Origin: Paulinella micropora
Lineage: Eukaryota > Cercozoa > Imbricatea > Euglyphida > Paulinellidae
Length of the DNA stretch: 64,000 bases
Assembly (NCBI GenBank): GCA_019918135.1
Contig: WBZZ01004810.1
Coordinates: forward strand, 90,001 to 154,000
Direction: 5' to 3'
This document shows, in pieces, positions 32,301-43,175 of this stretch. The notes beneath the pieces are model-generated. The model saw nothing but the letters and a program-made list of their open reading frames with translations, ran no database searches and was not told the origin of the DNA. A program made the position numbers and the translations under genes. Every line of letters begins with the position of its first letter. Position 1 is the stretch's first letter.

Positions 32301-35300
32301 CGTCTGCGCCAGCGTGCTGTTGTCGGCCGCTAGCACAAAGGCCGCCAGCTGCTGGCTGGCGTTCTGGAAGTCGCAAGCGCACACGCGCAGCTGCAACCAC
32401 TGTGCGGGGTCGGCCACGTCCTGCACCACGTTCGTCGTCAGGTACCACTCGAACACGAGCTGCTCGTCCGGGAACAGCAGCGCCCGCTGCACCTGCGTGG
32501 CGTTGAAGCGCACGTAGGGCGAGCTGCTGGTGTTGCGCTCCCAGTGGCGGTAGCTCAGGTGCCGCGTGCCGAGCCCGTTGGGCACCACGTAGAAGTCGGT
32601 GTACGCGGGGCCCCGCACGGCCGTGAAGTAGGGCTTCAGCGCGTCCACCGTCCACGCCGTGCCGGGCGAGCCCGGCAGCGACAAGGTGACGGTGCCCGAC
32701 GTGCACTGCGTCCCCTGCAGCTGGCTGGTGTCGAGCGTGCACGTGGCGCCCGCCGCGCAGGCCCGCAGGCAGCGCCCTGCGGGTCGGGCACGCAGCCGGC
32801 GCCGCACGTGCAGTCGGACGCGCAGCCGAAGCTCTCGGGGTGCGGGTTCAGCTCGCAGGCCTCGGCGGGGCCGTGCGCCCCGTAAAAGTCCAGCAGGCCG
32901 TCACCGCAGTAGCCGGACAGCGTGACGACGGTCTCGCACGTGGCCGACACGGGCGAGTACGGGCTGTTGTCCGAGCCCGTCGAGTACAGCGTGAAGGGCG
33001 AGTCGGCAAAGCTCAGCCACGCGATGGCGGCCGGGTCGGGCGCGTAGCTCGTGTCGTTGTAGGCGCAGTTGTCGGTCGGCGCCGCAAAGCAGCCCGCGAA
33101 GCCCGCCACGGTGCGCAGCTGCACCGTGCAGGCCGGCTGGCAGTGCACGACGGGCGGCTCGCGGTCCTGGGCGTAGTAGCTGACGAGGCAGCTGGCGTTG
33201 TGGCCCGCCTGGTCGGTGGCGACGGCCACGCACTGCACGGCCAGCATCAGGGCGCCGCCGCCGCTGCCCACCCCCACGCCGAGCTGCGCCAGGCGGCGGC
33301 GGGCCTCCCCGTCGCCGGTGCAGTCGACCACGACCTGCACGGCGCCCTGCACGTCCGAGCTGGTGTAGTTGACGCCGAAGCCGTCGGCCGTGGTCGGCCG
33401 CACGCCGCACAAGCCGGGGTCCATGCCCACCTTGTAGCTGGAGCTGGCGTTGCCGGCCGGCACGGGGTCCAGGTGGCAGTTGGCGCCGCAGCTCAGCGAC
33501 GGCGCCTGGATGTCCCGCACGAACAGGCGGAGCGTGCACGCCGCCCAGTTGCCCGACGGGTCCACGGCCGTGTATGTCACGTTGTGCTCGCCGTACGACA
33601 GCCACTGGCCGAAGCCGTAGCTCGGCGACACGCTCAGGTACTCGCGCGGGCCCGCCGTCGCCAGGTCGGCGTTGAGCACCGCGTTGTCGCGCACGCGCCG
33701 CAGCCCAAAGTCCGGCCACAGCTCGTCGCTGCCCGTGTGGAGCCAGAACTGCGCTGAGCCGACGGGGATTCTGACCTCGGTCCGCGCGCCGCCCTGCCAC
33801 CGCCCGTCCGTGCAGTCCAGGAACACGGGCGGCGTCACGTCCACCACCGTCAGCGCCAGCACCAGCTGCTGCGGCACGGGCGCCGACAGCGTGGGCGTGG
33901 GCGGCCGCGCGCTCAGGTTGTACTGCCAGAAGCCCGCGTCCGACACCGTGAGCGTCACGTACGTCACGCCCGGGTACAGGCACAGCCAGTCGGTGGCGCG
34001 GCCCGCCAGCGCGCGCGTGTACGTGGTGGTGCCGTTCACGATGGTCTGGTTCGGCACGCCGGCGTTGGCAGTGTAGAACCCCTCGTACGCGTCCAGGCAC
34101 TGGTACTGCAGCGCGCCGCCGCCGCCCTGCACAAACTCTGCCCCGCCCGTGTACGTGGCCGTGGCCGCCAGCCCGCAGAAGGTGCCCGTGTACGTGGAAG
34201 TCCACTCGAACGTGTACAGCAGCGCCTCGTGGTCCTCGACGGCGTAGTCGGCCCACAGCCACAGCCGCACCACGAGGGAGCGGCGCAGCGCGGCCTCCTC
34301 GTACGTGGCCAGCAGCTCGCCCCCGTCCCAAAAGTCCGGCGGCAGCTCGTACCGCACCTGGGCCTCGCCCGCCGTCAGCACCGGCTGCGTGTCGCGCACC
34401 TCGTAGTCCACGAGGCACACGCCCACGTTGCCGTGGTCGTCGTAGGCCGCGTAACCCACGCGCAGCGACCAGCCGTACGGCAGCGGCCGGAGCGAGCCGA
34501 AGCCCGCGTTCGCCTCGAACAGCGCGCGCAGGCGCAGCGAGCCGGCCTCCGCCGCCGCCAGCCCGCCACGCCGCCCGCGCCCGCCGCGGCCGCGTGGGTC
34601 GCGTACAGGTCCCGCGCCGCCAGCGCGTAGCCCAGGTCGCAACCCCACAGCCACACCCAGTAGCACCAGGCCGCGTACCCGGCGCCCGCGGGCGCGACGC
34701 AGAAGGTCGCGTTGCCGTGCTCGGTCGGGTAGCAGCCGGCCGACACGGAGCAGAGGTGGTCGGAGCGCAGCTCGTCCGGCGCCGTGCAGTTGCAGCCCGC
34801 GGGGCCCCTGATCGTCATCACCGTCGCGCCGTAGCTCTGTGACCCGTTCACCTCCGGCACCACCTGGTACCAGTGGCCGGCGTACACCGGCAGCTGCACG
34901 CACGTCCCCCCGGGCGTGGACACGGAGTCGCCCGCCAGCCACTCCTCCGCCGACCCCGGGCAGGCGCCGCGGCCGGGCTGCGTGCGCTGCACCACGCGCA
35001 GGAAGTCGTGCGCCGTCGCGGCCTCGGCCGACGCGTACCGCAGCTGCGCCGACGTGAGCGGCGTCGTGTAGCCGCTGGCGCCCAGCACCGCCTCGGGCTC
35101 CAGCAGCACCAGACACGAGTCGATGCGCGTCCCGGGGTACGAGGCCTGGGTCACGCCGTGCCGGTACAGCACGTCGGCCGCCACCTCGTCCCCGCGGTAG
35201 GCGCGGCCCGGCCCCCCCGCGCAGTCAAGCGCCGGCGGCACGTTGTCGACGCTCACGCTGAAGTTGCACCAGGCCACGTTGCCCGCCTCGTCCGTCACGT

Positions 35301-35760
35301 CGGCCGCCACCGCGTACACCCCGTCCGGCAGCCAGGGCCGCACGGCGTCGCCGCCGCCAAAGGCGGACGTGAAGTTCTGCAGCAGCGGCGCAAACTGCGC
35401 CGCGTACGAATAGAGGGTGCAGTGCGTGCTGCCGTTGTCGATGTTGTCGTAGGTGTGCGCGCACAGGTCGTCGGAGAAGGACTGCAGCAGCCGCAGGTTG
35501 TTGTCCTCGAAGCCGTCGGCGGCCCACTGCGCCCGCAGCACTGCGCTCAGGTTGCAGCCGGCCTGCAGCACGGGGTCCAGGTACGGCTCCGAGTTCTGGC
35601 CGCGGACGCGCAGCGTGCGGCCCCCCTGGCACAGCGGGTGCGCGGCCAGGTTCGGCGGCGAGCTGTCCACGACGCGCACCCAAAAGCTGCAGTTAGCCAC
35701 GTTGCCCGCGATGTCGTGCACCAGGTACTCGACGCGCCACGCGCCCTTGGCGCCGAACAC
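29393..35760 (-). pseudogene. HYR protein, central repeat block
   Basis: HYR modules run through six frame changes. Recurrent module ends include VVDSSPPNL, VVDVTPPVFLDC, VRDIQAPSLSC, VRDVDAPVLTC and AVDDTPPRFVDC. Net shift directions correspond to five single-base losses and one gain. The frame then reaches an in-frame TAG at 29393-29395. GC content is near 70%, far above the flanking transposons and the PLV. Confidence 0.65.
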
Positions 35761-36693
35761 CTAGCTCGCTATCGCGTGGTCGTACACGAAGCTTGCATTA
35801 TCCGGCACGCCTAGCAGGACCTCCTGCCGCGGGCCGGCGGGCGGCGTGATGGCCCGGTACACCTGCGTCACCTGGTACAGCTCCGGCGACAGCGGCGACG
35901 TGCAGTCGCACCACGACGGCACCGTGTAGCCGGGGGGGCCGTACGGGCCCCCGAGCGTCGCCCGCGACAGGCGCGCCGCGTTCTCGCGCAGGTCGATCAC
36001 CAGGTCCGTGTGCGGGCAGTTGCGGCTGATGGGCGCCGCCGTGTCCGTGCCACAGTGCGCGTCGGCGTGCATCACGCCCGTGCACACCCCCGGCACGCCG
36101 TGGGGGTCCACCGTGCTGCAGTTGCAGAAGTTCACGCCCTGTACCAGCACGCACTCGAAGCCGTAGCAGTGCGACGTCAGGTAACAGTCGTTGGTGTTGT
36201 TGATGAGCGCCGTGGTCGTGGAATTCAGCACGACCGTGGTCGCGAAGCGCGCCGTGAAGCTGAGCGGGAACTGGAAGGTCTGGGTAAAGTCCAGGCCGAA
36301 CCAGTTCACCACGCGCGAGGCATTGGCCTGCACCGTGCCCGACAGCCGCACCCGGTCCCGCCCCTCGTCGACGACCGTGAAGGCGCAGTCGCTCGTGTAG
36401 TGCAGGAACACCAGGTTTCGGTCCCAGCAGTCGGCGTCGCTGCGCCCGTGCGTGGCGTGCGGCAGTTCCCCCGGCCCGCAGTGCGCGGGGGCCCGGAACA
36501 AGGGCGAGCCGGCGCCGGTAAAGGAGGCCGGCGTCTCAATGTTGAGCGTGATGGCGGGCGAGCCCCCGTAGGAGCCGAGCCCCGAATCCGCCAGCAGGAT
36601 CCGGGCCTTCCAGTTCAGCACCGTGCTGTTCTCCAGGGCGCAGGCCGACCGGGCCGGCGCCGCCAGCAGCGCCCAGACGAGCGCGGTGAGCAT
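35761..36693 (-). CDS. HYR protein, N-terminal block with signal peptide
   Basis: An upstream ATG at 36750 is possible, but the ATG at 36693 gives a clean signal peptide. The block has about 300 residues, many Cys and several N-x-(S/T) glycosylation sites, and a non-HYR N-terminal domain I do not recognise. It stops at an in-frame TAG in the middle of the first visible HYR module. The next codons continue that module in the same frame, so this stop is a point change (or readthrough site), not a natural end. Confidence 0.65.
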   Translation of the reverse strand: MLTALVWALLAAPARSACALENSTVLNWKARILLADSGLGSYGGSPAITLNIETPASFTGAGSPLFRAPAHCGPGELPHATHGRSDADCWDRNLVFLHYTSDCAFTVVDEGRDRVRLSGTVQANASRVVNWFGLDFTQTFQFPLSFTARFATTVVLNSTTTALINNTNDCYLTSHCYGFECVLVQGVNFCNCSTVDPHGVPGVCTGVMHADAHCGTDTAAPISRNCPHTDLVIDLRENAARLSRATLGGPYGPPGYTVPSWCDCTSPLSPELYQVTQVYRAITPPAGPRQEVLLGVPDNASFVYDHAIAS

Positions 36694-36750
36694 GGTCGAG
36701 GCTTGCGACCAACTTTTTCTCTCTCTAGCTCTCTGCCCCGTCAGTTTCAC

Positions 36751-37180
36751 TCCCGGGCTCTTGGCCGGGCGTCACAGCGTAGCAGAGTAAGTGCTTTTAA
36801 TAACCACCCCAGCCGCGGCGGCCCCCCCCCCCCGCGGGCCGGGGACAAATCGGGGGAAGGGGGGAGGGGGAAGGAAGCGGCCCGAGGGGGGAAGCCCGAG
36901 GGGGGGGGGGGGCCCGAGGGGCCCGAGGGGGGGGGCCGAAAGGGGGTCCAGAGAGGGGGAGGGCGGGGAGAGGGAGAAGGGGGAGGGAAAAAACCACTCC
37001 TCGGGCGTCGTGCCAGGCCCGCCGCCGCTACCGGGTGGCCGGCTCGCCCCGGGGCGCCCTTCTCTCCGCCTGCAGCTGGCTCTTGCGTCGCGCCGGCGCG
37101 GCACGCGGCTCGCGGCCGCGCTTGTCTGACTAACCTGCACAACTCGTCATAGTCGGCCTGCTCCGTCCAGGGCTTCTGGG
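36751..37180. other. GC-rich intergenic region with G-runs
   Basis: Contains several runs of 8-14 C or G (about 36816-36831, 36900-36932) and purine-rich sequence. The HYR gene starts at its left edge and the helicase frame ends at its right edge. Low-complexity frames here are not credible genes. Confidence 0.5.
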
Positions 37181-37181
37181 A

Positions 37182-37628
37182 TCAGCGCCGGCAGGCGGCC
37201 AGGTAGTCCGCCACGCCCAGGAATTTTTTTTCTAGTTTTTGTTTCAGCAAACGGGCCTGGCGCTTGGTGCCATGTGCGATCGCGACGCCTTGTCCTCGGC
37301 AGACGGCCAGCTCGAGGGTTAGGTTGATACTTTTGGAGCTGCGATGGATGAAAACGTCTCGCGCCATGTGTGCGGTGTGTTTGTTGACATAGAAAACGGT
37401 GTTCTTTGGTGTGGCGCGCCCCCCGTCTGTCCATTGCTCATCAAACTCGGTCGCGCCAGGCGCGTTCAGGATTTCCTGTAAGACGCGGATGGTCTTCTGC
37501 TCCAAGAAAGCGTCCATCGCCAGCACGCAGCGGCTGCTGCGGAGCACTCGTGCAAACATGGTGGCGTTTCGCTGGTTGAGCCCGCCCGAGCACAGGCCGG
37601 CCGTGACGTTGAAGAGCGTGGATTCGCT
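37182..37628 (-). pseudogene. UL9-type helicase, segment after the internal stop
   Basis: In the same frame as the helicase block to its right and separated from it only by TAG at 37629-37631. It begins in the residues that follow Walker B and contains CVLAMDAFLEQKT, resembling the motif III region of origin-binding helicases. A C-terminal helical stretch follows. It ends at TGA 37182, far short of a full helicase C-terminal RecA lobe, so the gene is also truncated at its 3' end. Confidence 0.6.
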
Positions 37629-38532
37629 CTAGTCTAGCACTACCAGATCGAGCGGCTTTTTGCCTATGAGCTTGTGCAGTGATTCATATTGGTACACGAC
37701 CTTGTGCGGTTCCGCACAAGGCCGCCTACCAGTACGCGCGGGCTGGCTACTTGCCTTTTTGGTCAGATCCTGGTAGAAGGCTATCTCGATGCCCGCCTGT
37801 CGCAATGCAAGCTCCAGCCGGTGGTGCAGGCTGGCATCAAACGTAACGCGCGGCCCGATCATGAGACAGCGGAACACTCGGCCCCGCGCGCGGCGCAGCG
37901 TAGACAAGGCCTGTAATTCTTGTGCGCTGAAGAATTCGTCGAGGTTAACCCCTTCAATGCCTAACAGAAGACGCACAAATGCTTCCGATTTCCCCAGGCC
38001 CATGGCCGCGCGCAAAAAACACAGGCGCGTGCCCTCAGGCAAGGCCAGCTTGCGGACCCAGCGCGCGTCGTACTCTACTTCGGCGCGTTCTGCTTTAGAC
38101 TCGTCGGCGAAATTGTAGGCCTGCTCGCCGCCGTCATAGACTGTGTGTTCGTAATGCCCAAAAAGAAAGCGATAGCCGCCTGGCCTTTGTGCGCACAGCT
38201 CGGCCTCAGCAATTTCCTGCGCCGAGGCTGATTCCGGAAGGTCCGGGGCGGCAGCGGATGGGTGCTGAGGTAGAGAGACGGCGTTTCTTGCGCTTAGGCG
38301 GCTGCACATGCTCTGTCGCTTCTTTCTTGTCTGCGGCCGCCTCCTCACAGGCCGTGCATCGCTGCAGCCACCAGGCATAGTCGTCTCGGCAGATGCGTCG
38401 GGTGACTGCACAGTCTGGACATGGGACAAGGAAAATGTCCGAGTAATGATAGCGCGCGGGGCGGGGGCGTGGGGGGGGGGGGGGGGGGGCTGCTCTCCTT
38501 GCGGGCTGGCTTCCTCCTCCCCCCCCCCCCCC
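37305..38532. repeat. Segmental duplication, copy A (1.23 kb)
   Basis: Matches 43940-45167 at a constant offset of 6,635 bases with only a few substitutions, clustered near 37856-37893. Translated differences include LMIGPR here and PMIAPR in copy B. Copy B looks closer to the family consensus. Confidence 0.95.
37629..38429 (-). pseudogene. UL9-like origin-binding helicase, N-terminal lobe (copy A)
   Basis: Contains RAAMGLGKSEAF, a Walker A (G-x-G-K-S) of superfamily 2 type, and IGPRVTFD, resembling motif Ia of the UL9/origin-binding-protein family. The block ends at LVVLD followed by TAG, where the second acidic residue of the DE box should be. The first residues (MSHVQ...) lie over the zinc-ribbon region in another frame. 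The true link to the primase is through the frame at 38206-38967, with a shift near 38260-38300. Such helicases unwind origins in herpesviruses and occur in several large DNA viruses. Family assignment is from motifs only. Confidence 0.68.
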
Positions 38533-38967
38533 TTCTGGCGCCTCAGGTCCTGCGTCGTCGTCCCTGTCGTCTTTACTTTGCTCTCGTTCTTCCTCGTTGC
38601 CTGCTGCTGCTTCTTCTGTGCCAGGCCGCTGCTGATCGGAGGATTTCTTGAGAGAGCCAGCCACCTGCACGTGCTCTAGTCCGTTATAACAGGCCGCGGG
38701 CCAGCCCGCCTCCTCCAGAAGTCTCCGTAGGTCACTAAAGCGCGAAGAAACTAGATACGGGAGCAGCTGCGCTTCAAGCGCAGCCCGCTCGGAAACAGTG
38801 AGCTCCCCGGTCTCAAAGGGAGACCATTGCCCCTCCTCTGCCGGGGGGTCAACGCAGGAACCCGCGCTTGTGCCGATGGCTGTGTCCTCTTCGAAAATGG
38901 GCTCTTCTTCATCTTCCTCGTCCGGCATCATCGCCGCCATCGAGGAGGAGGGGGGGGGAGAAGCCAC
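38206..38967 (-). CDS. Acidic linker and zinc ribbon between primase and helicase
   Basis: Starts with an acidic stretch (DEEDEEEP), then a helical domain, then a low-complexity segment over long G and C homopolymers (38472-38490, 38519-38532). It ends in a four-Cys ribbon (VPCPDC ... CTAC) and a basic PKRKKRR. It overlaps the primase frame on one side and the helicase frame on the other. I read it as the middle of one primase-helicase polypeptide. The homopolymers are likely places for frame slippage in vivo or in sequencing. Confidence 0.55.
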   Translation of the reverse strand: MASPPPSSSMAAMMPDEEDEEEPIFEEDTAIGTSAGSCVDPPAEEGQWSPFETGELTVSERAALEAQLLPYLVSSRFSDLRRLLEEAGWPAACYNGLEHVQVAGSLKKSSDQQRPGTEEAAAGNEEEREQSKDDRDDDAGPEAPEGGGGGGGSQPARRAAPPPPPPRPRPARYHYSDIFLVPCPDCAVTRRICRDDYAWWLQRCTACEEAAADKKEATEHVQPPKRKKRRLSTSAPIRCRPGPSGISLGAGNC

Positions 38968-40359
38968 TAGCAGCGTCGTCCTCCCCAGTCATATCCCCGT
39001 CGTTGTCATTGTCGGTAATCCTGCTGGGGCTGCTGCTGGAGCTGCTGCTAGAGCTGTTGGAACTACTACTCGAGCTGGTGCTACTGTCGCTGACGGGGGG
39101 CTGGTCGCCCCCCACTAGCAGCTGGTCACGCTGTTCGCACCAAGGTCGGAATAAATTGCCTAGCATGACGGATCGCTTGGCCAGATTGTGAGCGGCGCGG
39201 CAATGTGTGCTGTGGCAGTGGTAGTACACGTTGCCGCCCGAAGACAAAAACATGTACGCGTTGTTGCTTCTGTGATACATTTTTTCGTCCACAGGGGTAG
39301 TAACGCTATCACTAGCGATACTATGAGCAGCAGCACCCACTTGCTGCTGCCGCTGGTCCTCCTGGCGCGCTGCGCGGCGCCTGCGCAGCACCTCGTGAAA
39401 AAGACAAAGGCGCCCGTTCTCATCTCTGGCCGTTCGCACGACGAAAAACTGACTGCCAGTCTTCCTGTCCTGCTCGACCGACAGTCTGGAGGTCGTGTCG
39501 CCCCAGCCCGCCAGTATGAGTGCAAGCTTTTTCAGAATGTGTTGCTGGTGCTCGTAAACGACAGCTGGCGGGGGGGCGCGCGCGAGGCCTGTCCCTTCTC
39601 CCGCTCCGCGCGGTCGCGCAGCGGAGGGGATGGCACTGCTGGGTATGTAGACGGCTGCTGGCCCGCGCGCAGAGTGGTTGGGGCAGTGCACAAGCCACTC
39701 CTCGTAGCTGGGCAAAAGAAGCGGTTGTGCGCCGGGGCGCATGAGGTCGGGTATTTTCTGAGAGCAGGGCACGCGCCAGCAGCGGTTCCTGGAGTAGACG
39801 GCGGGGTCGATGATATTGCCGGTGTTTTTGCTGTGCTTATACTTGGGCAACCTAGTGTCGACGCGGAACTCGAGTACGAGCTCGGGCAGCCCGCCCAGCC
39901 CGCTAGCAGGGGCAGGAGGGGGGGCGGGCTGGTGTTGTTGCATGAGCCAGTGTTTGACAAAGGCCCCGGCATCGTGGACCGATGCAAAGACAACGTTTGG
40001 AAAAGCGACGTGGAAATGTTTTTGAACCAGCAGTCGCTGCAGGGACGCCCCAGGTCGTTGCTGTGCATTTCGTCGGCGCCAGTCGAGGCTAGACTCAGCT
40101 GGGTCAGGGCCGCGCGCACGGCGCTCTGCAGCGCGTGCAAGCGTCGTGTGGCGCTAGGGTCGGCGCCGCCTTGCGAGTACCACTCGAGGTCAAAGTACAG
40201 TGCGCACTGGCCCTGTATGATGACGAAGAAGCTGCGCTCCATTGCGTCGACGCAGCGATAGATGTCGTGGTAAAAGCTTCGGGCATCTGCACAAGAGCCA
40301 AACAGGTGGCGCTCGGGCAGGTCCGTCTGCCCGAGCGGGTCTGGGCCAGGCGGCAGCAT
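38909..40359 (-). pseudogene. UL52/AEP-type primase (frameshifted)
   Basis: Two frames (40359-39532 and 39943-38909) join near 40040. The first carries CALYFDLEWYS, with the D-x-E metal-binding pair of archaeo-eukaryotic primases. The second carries KHFHVAFPN, the S/K-x-H type motif, then DPAVYSRNRCWRVP, matching the conserved Asp and Asn-Arg strand of PrimPols, and a Cys/His cluster (YYHCHSTHCRAAH) like the UL52 zinc region. Fusion of such a primase to a UL9-like helicase is known from herpesvirus-related and other large-virus replication modules and some mobile elements. Whether this is an endogenous virus or a transposon cannot be told here. Confidence 0.68.
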
Positions 40360-40692
40360 GAGCTTGTAAACAAACGTGTGTTGCTGGGCCTTGCCCTCAG
40401 TAAACCAGGCCTCGGACGGGAAGGAACTGGCGCCACCTGATTCGAACAGACAGACACCTGGGCAGATTGCGTGTCAGCAGGACCCTGCGCGGGGCACGGC
40501 GCGCCTTGGCGGCAGCCGCCAAGGCTGCCATTCTTTGGATGGGGGGGGGGGGGGGGGGAGCGAGGAGGGGTCTAAGGAAAAGCTGATGGCCCAAATTTTG
40601 GGCCTTTCTCTCTTTAAGAAAGAGAAGGAGACAAAATAGTGTGTGTGTCGCGCCCCCTTCCCACTGCGCAAAAAAGAGGGGGGGGCGGGGGG

Positions 40693-40732
<40 letters not shown>

Positions 40733-41042
40733 GGGCATGAAACCAGGCGCACCCTCCCTCCTCCCCCTGCCTCTCCCCCTAATCCTTCCCCGCATATCCC
40801 CCCTCCCCCCCTTCTCTGCATATCACACTCCCTCCTTCCCCCTCCCCCCCCCCCCCCGCCCGTCCCTCCTCCTCTCTCGCATTTGACTGGCACAAGCCTT
40901 TGTGTGCACAAGTCCAGGGTTAGGCGTCATCCTGTGGATCCAAGCACGTTTGTGCGTAAAAAAGTCATCATCAGTAAAAAGAATACAAAACGTCGGACCC
41001 TTAGCAATCTGGGGGATAAGCATCAAACTTCATATATTTTTA
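40360..41042. other. Intergenic region with extreme G-runs
   Basis: Includes about 19 G near 40541-40559 and a tract of about 45 uninterrupted G near 40687-40731, plus C-runs near 40846-40857. No credible gene. The overlapping poly-Gly and poly-Pro frames are artefacts. Confidence 0.6.
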
Positions 41043-41781
41043 TTACAAAAAACGTGTGGTGGGAAGCTTGAGCAAGAGAGAAGCCGAACCCGCCTGAAAG
41101 CAAAAGCTTCCCCCCTTCCCTCCTCTCCAGCCTGCGCTAGCGGGCTGGAGACGGTTTTGACTGACTCTGTCTTTTTGTGTGTTCTTATCCCTGCCCTGCT
41201 TTTCATAGCCAAGGCTGGAAAGCCAGGGGCCGAACGACCGCTTTCCCATCCTGGTGAGCTCGCCAGCAGCGTCCCTAAGCCGGAGCCAAGACAGCATCGG
41301 CAAAGCCCTATCAGAAGACATCGCAGACCTCAGAGAATCCGTGTCGTCGCTGTGTGCATCCTGTGGCTTCTTCTGATCTTTCTCAGCCCTGACAAACTCA
41401 CTGTCCTGGACAGTGGAGTAGAACTGAGCGAGTGCTTCGTGCAGAGTTTTCATTTCCGGGTAGCTCTCGCGGCACGTAGAGCAAACCACCAGACTCTTGA
41501 GGATGTAGTACAGGTAGACACAAGCATAATACCCGCCGTTGGCCGGTGCACGAGAGCCGATGGGATTCACGGGCAGAACGGGGGCGTTTGCAACACTGGT
41601 TGCAATTATCCGATTTTAATGTATAACCTCTCGGTGTGGGGGAAAACACCCAGCCCGAGCCTTTCGCCTGTTCTGCTTGATAATGCTGATCGATTTCGGC
41701 CATCAGATCCAGGCTTCTAACAATTGTTTTGGCGTCGCTTTGGAAGGCATCCTTGCTAAATATTTTCAGTGAAGTGCCCAT
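41043..41781 (-). pseudogene. Unrecognised protein (frameshifted)
   Basis: Starts at ATG 41781 (MGTSLKIFSKDAF...). It reads about 70 residues, then changes frame near 41575 and continues from a region with PANGGYYACVYLYYILKS, a CSTCRE Cys pair and an acidic helical tail. The two pieces make a plausible soluble protein of roughly 240 residues with several Cys. I do not recognise the family. Its place beside the primase-helicase suggests it belongs to the same virus-like insertion. Confidence 0.4.
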
Positions 41782-42023
41782 TGAAGTGCAGAAAAATACA
41801 AAAAATCGGGGGCATGCCAAAAAATGTTCGGCCGGCCGGACTGAAATGTGAAAGGAAATTCTCGGAAAATTGTAACATGCTAAAATATATAGATCGACAG
41901 TCACTCGATCCCCCCCCCCCCCTTTCTTCTGGGGTGACTAAGGCGAACGGCAGCAGGGAGAAAAAAAATCACGACGAGCGCAAAAATCGTTGGTCGCTAA
42001 CCAGTCGAATTTAGCACCCTATC

Positions 42024-43175
42024 CGTGCACATTCGCCTTTTGCCGAAATTTGCGGCACGCCAAGAAAATAAAAGCTTGCGAAGGACATTTCGGCAATGGC
42101 AAATTAGCTCCAGCAAAATTTTTGGAAACAAAAGCGGGCGGGGAAAAAAATGTCAGTGAAATTTTCCCCGCCCGCTCTTGTTTCCCCAAAAATCTCCTAG
42201 AGCTAATTTGCCAGTGCCGAAATGTCCTTTGCAATTTTTTTTCTCAAGATGCAGTTTGCGGTGAATTTCGCGGCAAGTGCACAGGCGCCGGAATTTACGG
42301 GCATTTGCCTTTTGCCGCAGTTTGTGGCGAATTTCGCGGCAAGTGCACAGGCGCCGCCATTGACGGACATCAGCCTTTTTGCCGAAGTTTGCGGCACGCC
42401 AAGAAAATAAAAGCTTGCGAAGGACATTTCGGCAATGGCAAATTAGCTCCAGCAAAATTTTTGGGGAAACAAAAGCGGGCGGGGATAAAAATGTCAGTCA
42501 AATTTTCCCCGCCCGCTCTTGTTTCCCCAAAAATTTTGCTAGAGCTAATTTGCCAGTGCGAAATGTCCTTTGCAATTTTTTTTTCTCAAGATGCAGTTTG
42601 CGGTGAATTTCGCGACAAGTGCACAGGCGCCGGAATTTACGGACATTTGCCTTTTGCCGCAGTTTGTGGCGAATTTCGCGGCAAATGCACAGGCGCCGGA
42701 ATTTACGGGCATTTGCCTTTTGCCGCAGTTTGTGGTGAATTTCGCGGCAAGTGCACAGGCGCCGCCATTGACGGACATTCGCCTTTTTGCCGAAGTTTGC
42801 GGCGCGCCAAGAAAAAGAAAGCCTGCGAAGGACATTTCGGCAATGGCAAATTAGCACTAGCAAAATTTTTGGGGAAAGGAGGGCGGGCGGGGGGAAAAAA
42901 TGTCAGTCAAATTTTCCCCGCCCGCTTTTGTTTCCCCAAAAATCTGCTAGAGCTAATTTGCCAGTGCCGAAATCTTTGTAAATTTTTTTTCTCTAAATGC
43001 TGTTTGCGGTGAATTTCGCGACAAGGCACAGGCGCCGGAATTTACGGACATTTGCCTTTTGCCGCAGTTTGTGGTGAATTCCGCGGCAAGTGCACAGGCG
43101 CCGGCATTGACGGACATTCGCCTTTTTGCCGAAGTTTGCGGCGCGCCAAGAAAAAGAAAGCATGCAAAGGACATT
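42024..43175. repeat. Array of long palindromes and 66-bp direct repeats
   Basis: Three near-identical imperfect palindromes (42080-42232, 42417-42572, 42826-42979) have arms of about 60 bases running from AAGGACATTTCGGCAATGGC to a central GTCAGT(C/G)AAATTTT. Between and after them are seven copies of a 66-base unit (GCAGTTTGCGGTGAATTTCG...) in groups of two, three and two. The array ends within a partial fourth palindrome arm near 43165. All open frames over it are repeat artefacts. Confidence 0.85.

Larger units (their letters stand above)
28142..36693 (-). pseudogene. HYR-repeat cell-surface protein (disrupted gene, full span)
   Basis: About 2,850 codons read leftward. The ATG at 36693 begins a typical signal peptide (MLTALVWALLAAPARSAC). 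The body is a string of HYR-type immunoglobulin-like modules, each with a D-x-x-G-N-x-A-x-C strand followed by V-x-D-x-x-P-P; at least eleven D-x-x-(A/P)-P boundaries are visible. One hydrophobic segment lies near the C-terminus. HYR proteins act in extracellular adhesion. The frame is interrupted by TAG at 35761-35763, TAG at 29393-29395 and TAA at 28940-28942, and by one-base shifts near 34562, 32775, 31978, 31690, 31250 and 30655. Homology resumes directly after each break. Either a decaying gene or uncorrected indels in a very GC-rich tract would explain it. Confidence 0.75.

Noticed and set aside
28142-36700. Plus-strand open frames of up to 688 codons in the GC-rich region
   Set aside because: They are Arg/Ala/Val/His-rich complements of the HYR gene without domains. 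High GC suppresses stops on both strands.
42000-43160. Repetitive protein encoded by the palindrome array (340-codon frame)
   Set aside because: The frame follows DNA repeats on both strands equally, and the palindromes give similar peptides in both directions. It is better explained as non-coding repeats.
42024-43175. CRISPR array
   Set aside because: Repeats are 66 bp with no unique spacers of constant size, palindromes intervene, and the context is eukaryotic with no cas genes.
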